Assembly: GCA_045660325.1 (NCBI GenBank)
Contig: JAZRDO010000024.1
Coordinates: 1-36,414 of the forward strand
Direction: 5' to 3'
Origin: SVTX01 sp045660325
GTDB taxonomy: Bacteria; Bacillota; Clostridia; Oscillospirales; CAG-272
DNA: 36,414 nt
Part shown: positions 31,774-36,414 of the stretch, piece by piece
Layout of the letters: the number at the start of each line of letters is the position of its first letter
Position numbering within the stretch: position 1 is the first letter of the stretch
Position numbers and translations under genes: made by a program
Notes under the pieces: generated by a model
The model's database searches: none
Told to the model about the DNA's origin: nothing
The model's input: the letters and a program-made list of their open reading frames with translations, nothing else

Positions 31774-33294
31774 ATGTCAAGAAAGCCGAAGCCGAAAAAC
31801 GAGCTTTCCGCGGGACAGCGCGCGGCACTTTATGCCGAGGAGCAGGAAAATCGCAGACGCGCTATGTCGGGCGAGGGCATTGCCGTTACGCCTGAGGAAT
31901 CAAAGGCGGAAATCGTTGAGAAAACAGTAAAGCCTGTGACAAAAAAGACTTTACCGAAGCCTCAGCATGCGGTAATAAACGTGGATTTTTCAATTCCTGC
32001 GGGCAAAATAAAGGCGCTTTCGGGTATGTGCAACGGTCCCGTTTCATTTGACTCCGATATTTCTCCGCTCTTTAAAAATATGCGCGTGCCGTACGTGCGG
32101 TACAACAATACCGATACGGCAGTATCGAGATACGCGTTTGACATTTCGCGTGTATTCCCTGACAAAAATGCCGACGAAAATGATCCTGAAAGCTATAAAT
32201 TTGATACGACCGACAGATATATTATGGCGGCGTACAACTGTGGCGCAAGAGTCATCTATCGCTTCGGCGAGAGTGATAAAGGCTGCAGCTGGGCTACGGA
32301 AAACCCGCAGAAATGGGTGTCGGTATGCCTTCATATATTGAAGCACTACAATGACTATTGGGCTTGTGGATTTGCTTACGGAATAAATGAATTTGAGATT
32401 TGCCCCTGCGGAAATTTTGCGGATGACAAAAAGGACGCGGCTGTCTTTGAGGCGTACGGAAGTCTTGCCAAATCGTTGAAGCTTTTTGACGAGAGCTACC
32501 GTGTGGGTGGTATGAGCTTTTCCTCGTATTCTCCTGCGGCTCGCGAGTTTGTAAAGTATTGCGCGGCAAACCGCTTGCCTCTTGATTTTATTTCCTTTAC
32601 CTGCCTTACACATACTCCCGAGAATATTTTCTTGGCGGTTGAAAAATATACCGAGCTTCTTGTAAATCTCGGATTTGCGGACACCAAAATTATGCTTTCC
32701 GAGTGGAATTACGTAAAGAAGCTTTCGGATTTTGCGGACTCTTCGCTTTATATTGAGAATATTGGCGGGGCGTACTCCAAGGAATGTCGCGAGATATTTG
32801 AGGCGCAACGATCCGTTGTTGGCGCGGCATTTTGCGCGTCGACTCTGCTCGGACTCAATCAGTATCCCGCGCTTGAATATGCGACGTATTACGACGCTCA
32901 GCCCGCGATATCAAAGTACTGCGGAATTTGTGACAGATATGGCAATATTGAAAAGCCTTATTACGCGTTCTCCGCATACTCCGAGATACAGGCATTCGGA
33001 GAGGGCGTGGCTTGTCACGTGATAGAAGCTCCCGATATGCAAAAGAGCGGTGTTTTCGCCGCGGCAGCTATATCCGACAAGGGCGGAATGGTTATGATCT
33101 CAAGCTTTGACGGAGTGCAAATGGTCGACCTCAGACTTGATATGATCCCTGATAACGTATACAATGCGGAGATCTATATGAGCGACGGAGTCAAGGACCT
33201 TGAATTTTGCGATAGTGTGGCGCTGACGGGACTTAAAAAGAGATTGCTCCTTAGTATGAGCGCATACGGATTTGCGGTAATAAAGATATTTTAA
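31774..33294 (+). CDS. GH39-like glycoside hydrolase-type protein
   Basis: 506 residues, no signal peptide. A Lys/Glu-rich N-terminal extension (1-65) precedes a TIM-barrel-like domain with VRYNN, ARVIYRFGE, FAYGINEFEI (Asn 205-Glu 206 at the acid/base position), LSEWNYVK (Glu 310 at the nucleophile position) and a C-terminal beta domain. The order matches family 39 beta-xylosidase/iduronidase-type enzymes. The usual WNEPN reads GINEFE: the catalytic Asn-Glu is kept but Trp and Pro are lost, so activity or substrate may differ. An intracellular location suggests action on imported oligosaccharides. GGAGGG supports the start. Confidence 0.75.
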   Translation: MSRKPKPKNELSAGQRAALYAEEQENRRRAMSGEGIAVTPEESKAEIVEKTVKPVTKKTLPKPQHAVINVDFSIPAGKIKALSGMCNGPVSFDSDISPLFKNMRVPYVRYNNTDTAVSRYAFDISRVFPDKNADENDPESYKFDTTDRYIMAAYNCGARVIYRFGESDKGCSWATENPQKWVSVCLHILKHYNDYWACGFAYGINEFEICPCGNFADDKKDAAVFEAYGSLAKSLKLFDESYRVGGMSFSSYSPAAREFVKYCAANRLPLDFISFTCLTHTPENIFLAVEKYTELLVNLGFADTKIMLSEWNYVKKLSDFADSSLYIENIGGAYSKECREIFEAQRSVVGAAFCASTLLGLNQYPALEYATYYDAQPAISKYCGICDRYGNIEKPYYAFSAYSEIQAFGEGVACHVIEAPDMQKSGVFAAAAISDKGGMVMISSFDGVQMVDLRLDMIPDNVYNAEIYMSDGVKDLEFCDSVALTGLKKRLLLSMSAYGFAVIKIF

Positions 33295-33300
33295 ATAATA

Positions 33301-33334
33301 AAATGAACGGGGAGCATTCTCCGTTCATTTTGTT
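33301..33334 (+). terminator. Intrinsic terminator after the GH39-like gene
   Basis: AAATGAACGG / CCGTTCATTT (33301-33330) with a T-rich tail. Confidence 0.8.
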
Positions 33335-33410
33335 TGTTGCGCTACTTCAACATAAGCCTTGATCTTTAAATACTTTTCATTAATTATATGCAGAAATTTA
33401 TGATAAACTA

Positions 33411-33439
33411 TTGACACATATAAAAATGTTTGCTATAAT
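33411..33439 (+). promoter_or_regulatory. Sigma-A promoter of the ilv T-box transcript
   Basis: TTGACA (33411-33416), 17 bp, TATAAT (33434-33439): exact consensus. Confidence 0.9.
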
Positions 33440-33445
33440 AGTCGT

Positions 33446-33722
33446 ATATTTTAAATGCCATGATGGGAAGAGTAGAGATTTGATCGGCCCTACAGAGAGG
33501 CGCGTTTTGGTGAGAGCGTCGGCGGTTATTTTTTGAATGTAGTCCCGGAGCAGCAATGCTGAAGGCCTTTCGTTGTGTAAGCATTGACGTTTGCCCACGT
33601 TACAGGGTAGCCTCGATCGCGGTCGGGGATTGAGTGGCTTCCTTTCTTGGAGGCAATAAGAGTGGTACCGCAGACGCATTTCGCATTTGTCTCTTTTTTG
33701 CAGAGACGAGTGCGCTTTTTTT
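33446..33722 (+). promoter_or_regulatory. T-box riboswitch leader of ilvB, possibly valine-specific
   Basis: It has AGAGAGG (33493-33500 region), GGTGAGAG at the distal loop (33509-33516), the T-box core GAGTGGTACCGCAG (33659-33672), and a terminator with CGCATTTGTCTC pairing GAGACGAGTGCG (33682-33693, 33703-33714) and a T run. Reading back the same distance from GAGC as in the leuS leader, the specifier reads GTA (33539-33541), a valine codon. That fits control by a branched-chain amino acid, but the codon call is an inference. Confidence 0.92.
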
Positions 33723-33762
33723 GTCTTGGCGGTCGCTCGAAGGTTCATTTAGGAGGTATATT

Positions 33763-35433
33763 ATGTATATCAACGGTTCTGAAATTGTTGCAAACGTATT
33801 GCTTGAAGAGGGCGTTGACACGGTGTTCGGTTATCCGGGCGGCGGTGTTTTAAACATTTACGACGCGCTTTATAAATACAGCGACAGAATTAATCATTAT
33901 ATTACTGCTCACGAGCAGGGTGCTGCTCACGCGGCTGACGGCTATGCGAGAGCTACGGGCAAGACGGGTGTTTGTATCGCTACAAGCGGCCCCGGTGCGA
34001 CAAACCTTGTAACGGGTATCGCTACCGCGTATATGGATAGCGTTCCTATGGTTGCCATTACGGGTAACGTTCCTACTACGCTTATCGGTAAGGATAGCTT
34101 CCAGGAGGTATATATTGCGGGAGTTACGATGCCGATTACAAAGCACAACTTTGTTGTTCGCGATGTAAATCAGCTTGCGGATACTCTTCGCCGTGCCTTT
34201 GAGATCGCACACACAGGCAGATTCGGACCTGTTTTGGTAGATATCACAAAGGACGTAACTGCGGCTATGTGCGAATATGAGCCCAGAGTAAAGGCCGAGC
34301 CCGCAAAGCCCGATGCTGAATTTTCTAATATCAAAGAGGTTGCGGACGAAATCAATTCAGCAAAGAAGCCCTTTGTTTACTGCGGCGGCGGTATTCGTCT
34401 TTCGGGCGCTGAGGAGTCCGTAAGAGAGCTTCTCACGAAGGCTGATATGCCCGCGTCCTATACGCTTATGGCGGCGGGTGTGCTTGGCTTTGGCGACCGC
34501 AATAATCTCGGCATGCTCGGCATGCACGGCGCGTTCTCCGCAAACAAGGCGGCTGATGAGGCGGATCTCATTATCGCGCTTGGTACAAGATTCTCCGATA
34601 GAGTTGCGCTTAATACAAACGAGTTCGGTAAACGTGCGAAGATCATTCACATTGATATCGATAATTCTGAGATCAACAAGAACGTGCTTTGCGATATGTC
34701 GGTTATCGGTGACATAAATGATTTTGTTACAAAGCTTCTTCCTTTGGTGGACAAGCAGGAAAGAGATGCTTGGCATGCTGAGATTGACGAGTGGAAGAAG
34801 ATGGACTATATTCCCGTGGATTCTCCTGCAGATTCAAAGGAGCTTAAGCCCCATCAGGTTATTCGCGCGGCGTGTGAGCTTGCGGGCGAGGATGCCCTCT
34901 ACATTACTGACGTAGGTCAGCATCAGATGTGGGCAGCTCAGTACGTTTCTCACGTTAAGAAGGGAAGCTTCTTGACAAGCGGAGGTCTCGGTACTATGGG
35001 CTACGGCTACGGCGCGGCTATCGGCGCGGCTGTTGCGACCGAGTGCAAGCGTCCCATCGTACATTTTACGGGTGACGGAAGCTTCCACATGAATATGAAC
35101 GAGGCTTGCACAGCAGTCAGCTACGATCTGCCCGTTATTTCGGTTATTATGAATAACCAGGTTCTCGGTATGGTTCGTCAGTGGCAGGGAGTGTTCTACG
35201 GCAGAAGATTCTCCGCAAGTGAGCCCGAGAGAAAGACAAATTATAAGGTCGTTGCCGAAGGATTTGGCGCGAAGGGATATATCTGCGAGACTCTTGACGA
35301 GTTCGTAGCGGCATTCCGCGACGCGCAGGCATCGGGACAGACGGCGTGGATAGATTGCAGAATCGACCGTGAGGAAAAGGTTCTTCCTATGATTCCTGCG
35401 GGCAAGACTGTAAACGATACGATTTTCAACTGA
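33763..35433 (+). CDS. ilvB: Acetolactate synthase large subunit
   Basis: 556 residues from ATG 33763 after AGGAGG; the longer open frame upstream runs through the T-box terminator and is not coding. The enzyme condenses two pyruvates (or pyruvate and 2-oxobutyrate) using thiamine diphosphate and FAD, first in valine, leucine and isoleucine synthesis. Motifs: GYPGGGVLNIYDAL, HEQGAAHAADGYARATGK with the catalytic Glu, SGPGATNLVTG, and the ThDP motif GDGSFHMN...NN (437-465). It is followed by ilvN at 14 bp and then ilvC, so it is the biosynthetic, regulated form. Confidence 0.97.
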   Translation: MYINGSEIVANVLLEEGVDTVFGYPGGGVLNIYDALYKYSDRINHYITAHEQGAAHAADGYARATGKTGVCIATSGPGATNLVTGIATAYMDSVPMVAITGNVPTTLIGKDSFQEVYIAGVTMPITKHNFVVRDVNQLADTLRRAFEIAHTGRFGPVLVDITKDVTAAMCEYEPRVKAEPAKPDAEFSNIKEVADEINSAKKPFVYCGGGIRLSGAEESVRELLTKADMPASYTLMAAGVLGFGDRNNLGMLGMHGAFSANKAADEADLIIALGTRFSDRVALNTNEFGKRAKIIHIDIDNSEINKNVLCDMSVIGDINDFVTKLLPLVDKQERDAWHAEIDEWKKMDYIPVDSPADSKELKPHQVIRAACELAGEDALYITDVGQHQMWAAQYVSHVKKGSFLTSGGLGTMGYGYGAAIGAAVATECKRPIVHFTGDGSFHMNMNEACTAVSYDLPVISVIMNNQVLGMVRQWQGVFYGRRFSASEPERKTNYKVVAEGFGAKGYICETLDEFVAAFRDAQASGQTAWIDCRIDREEKVLPMIPAGKTVNDTIFN

Positions 35434-35447
35434 TAAGGAGGATTTTT

Positions 35448-35942
35448 ATGGAAAAGAAATATCTTGTGCTTTTCGTTGAAAACAACGTCGGCGTACTTAC
35501 GAGAATTACATCCTTATTTGTGCAGAGAGGTTTTAATATTGATACGGTTACGGTTTCGTCAACCGATATGGAGGGCATCTCCCGAATTACAGTTTCCTTC
35601 TACGGCGACGAGAAGACCTGCAATCAGCTCATTAGCCAGACAGAAAAGCTTATCGAGGTAAAGAAGGTACTCTCTCTTGGTAATGAGGGCTCGGTTTTCC
35701 GCGAGCTTCTCATAGTTAAGATCGCGACGAATTCCGATGACCTTGATGCCGCGATTCGTACTGCGGCGGATAATCATTTCAGAATCGTTGATTCCTATAA
35801 CGGTTGTATGATCCTTGAAACGACGGGATCTCCCGAAAAGATCGACCGCAAGCTCAAGCTCCTTGAGCCCTTTAAGATAGTTGAAATGTGCCGTACAGGC
35901 GTAACTGCTCTTGAAAAGGGAGTAGTTGACTACAAATTTTAA
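35448..35942 (+). CDS. ilvN: Acetolactate synthase small (regulatory) subunit
   Basis: 164 residues, usual length. The N-terminal ACT domain (VLFVENNVGVLTRITSLFVQ, GFNIDTVTV) binds valine for feedback inhibition; the C-terminal domain (RELLIVKIATNS onward) activates the large subunit. AAGGAGG-type site upstream, tight spacing to ilvB. Confidence 0.96.
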   Translation: MEKKYLVLFVENNVGVLTRITSLFVQRGFNIDTVTVSSTDMEGISRITVSFYGDEKTCNQLISQTEKLIEVKKVLSLGNEGSVFRELLIVKIATNSDDLDAAIRTAADNHFRIVDSYNGCMILETTGSPEKIDRKLKLLEPFKIVEMCRTGVTALEKGVVDYKF

Positions 35943-36008
35943 TTTTAAATCAATTACGACGGATGCCGTAAATAAAATAACTTAAAACATTGTCAGGAGG
36001 ACATAAAA

Positions 36009-36414
36009 ATGATTAAGAAGTATTATGATAAGGATTGTAATCTTTCGATCCTTGACGGTAAGACAGTAGCAGTTATCGGCTTTGGCTCTCAGGGTCATGC
36101 TCATTCCGAAAACCTTGCAGAATCTGGCGTGAACGTAGTTGTTGGTCTTAGATCCACATCTGCTCACTATCCTAAGGCAAAGGCATTTGCTGACACACAT
36201 CCTAACTTCAGAGTTATGGAGGTTGAGGACGCTGCAAAGGCTGCTGACGTAGTTATGATGCTCGTTCCCGATGAGCTTTGCGCAGATATTTACAACAAGC
36301 AGGTTGCTCCCTTTATGAAGGAAGGCGACGTTCTTTGCTTTGCTCACGGCTTTAATATTCACTTTAACCTCATTCAGCCCGCTAAGGATATCGACGTAGT
36401 TATGATCGCACCCA
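36009..36414 (+). CDS. ilvC: Ketol-acid reductoisomerase, 5' part
   Basis: The first 135 residues; the gene runs off the window edge. The enzyme isomerises and reduces acetolactate with NADPH and magnesium, the second step after IlvBN. The nucleotide-binding motif GFGSQGHAH (24-32) and the following VVVGLR are clear, as are MLVPDE and FAHGFNIHF (near 90-120). AGGAGG precedes the ATG by 10 bp. It is the third gene of the T-box-controlled operon. Confidence 0.96.
   Translation, partial: MIKKYYDKDCNLSILDGKTVAVIGFGSQGHAHSENLAESGVNVVVGLRSTSAHYPKAKAFADTHPNFRVMEVEDAAKAADVVMMLVPDELCADIYNKQVAPFMKEGDVLCFAHGFNIHFNLIQPAKDIDVVMIAP

Noticed and set aside
33634..33762. 43-codon upstream extension of ilvB
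   Set aside because: It runs through the T-box core and terminator; AGGAGG marks ATG 33763.

Overview
The window looks like a chromosomal segment of an endospore-forming, anaerobic Clostridia-type Bacillota, probably an uncultured gut lineage (inference). The signs are T-box leaders on leuS and ilvB, an alpha/beta-type small acid-soluble spore protein (SASP), an Rnf-type flavin/Fe-S membrane operon, lipoprotein signal peptides, GGAG-type ribosome binding sites, and many near-consensus sigma-A promoters (TTGACA, 17 bp, TATAAT). I could run no searches, so family names come from reading motifs.

Layout. 1-1360: a structured RNA end and bidirectional terminator, then two minus-strand genes (CrtO-like membrane protein, left-handed beta-helix protein). 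1465-4552: T-box-controlled leuS, then rpsU. 4728-15194: one probable operon of an FMN-type lipoprotein, ApbE, RnfC-D-G-E-A, a NusG-II protein, a Gx transporter and an NfnA/NfnB-like soluble pair. 15265-16886: a lipoprotein of unknown function. 16891-27818: a 10.6-kb unit flanked by 326-bp direct repeats that carry a SASP gene, with the left copy broken and the right copy intact. Between the repeats lies a defence-type island: Fic protein with a palindromic operator, HsdM, a putative ADP-ribosyltransferase-fold protein, a membrane protein, HsdS, a membrane-anchored small protein, a DUF4393-like protein and HsdR. 27980-30404: a repeat-rich lipoprotein with a ComEC-like metallo-beta-lactamase domain. 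30431-33334: an M29-type aminopeptidase and a GH39-like protein. 33411-end: a T-box leader and ilvB-ilvN-ilvC, with ilvC cut by the window edge.

Most interesting point. The Rnf-like operon has no rnfB, and its RnfA and RnfE lack all four cysteines that normally hold the intramembrane [2Fe-2S] cluster (Gly, Gly, Gly, Ala instead). Its RnfG is about twice the usual length, with two covalent-FMN motifs. It is linked to a flavinyltransferase, an FMN-type lipoprotein and an NfnAB-like pair. I infer a divergent NAD(P)H/flavin membrane oxidoreductase, possibly moving electrons to the cell exterior, rather than a classical ferredoxin:NAD+ Rnf pump. The second lead is the SASP-duplicating island with the ADP-ribosyltransferase-like gene inside its type I restriction operon.
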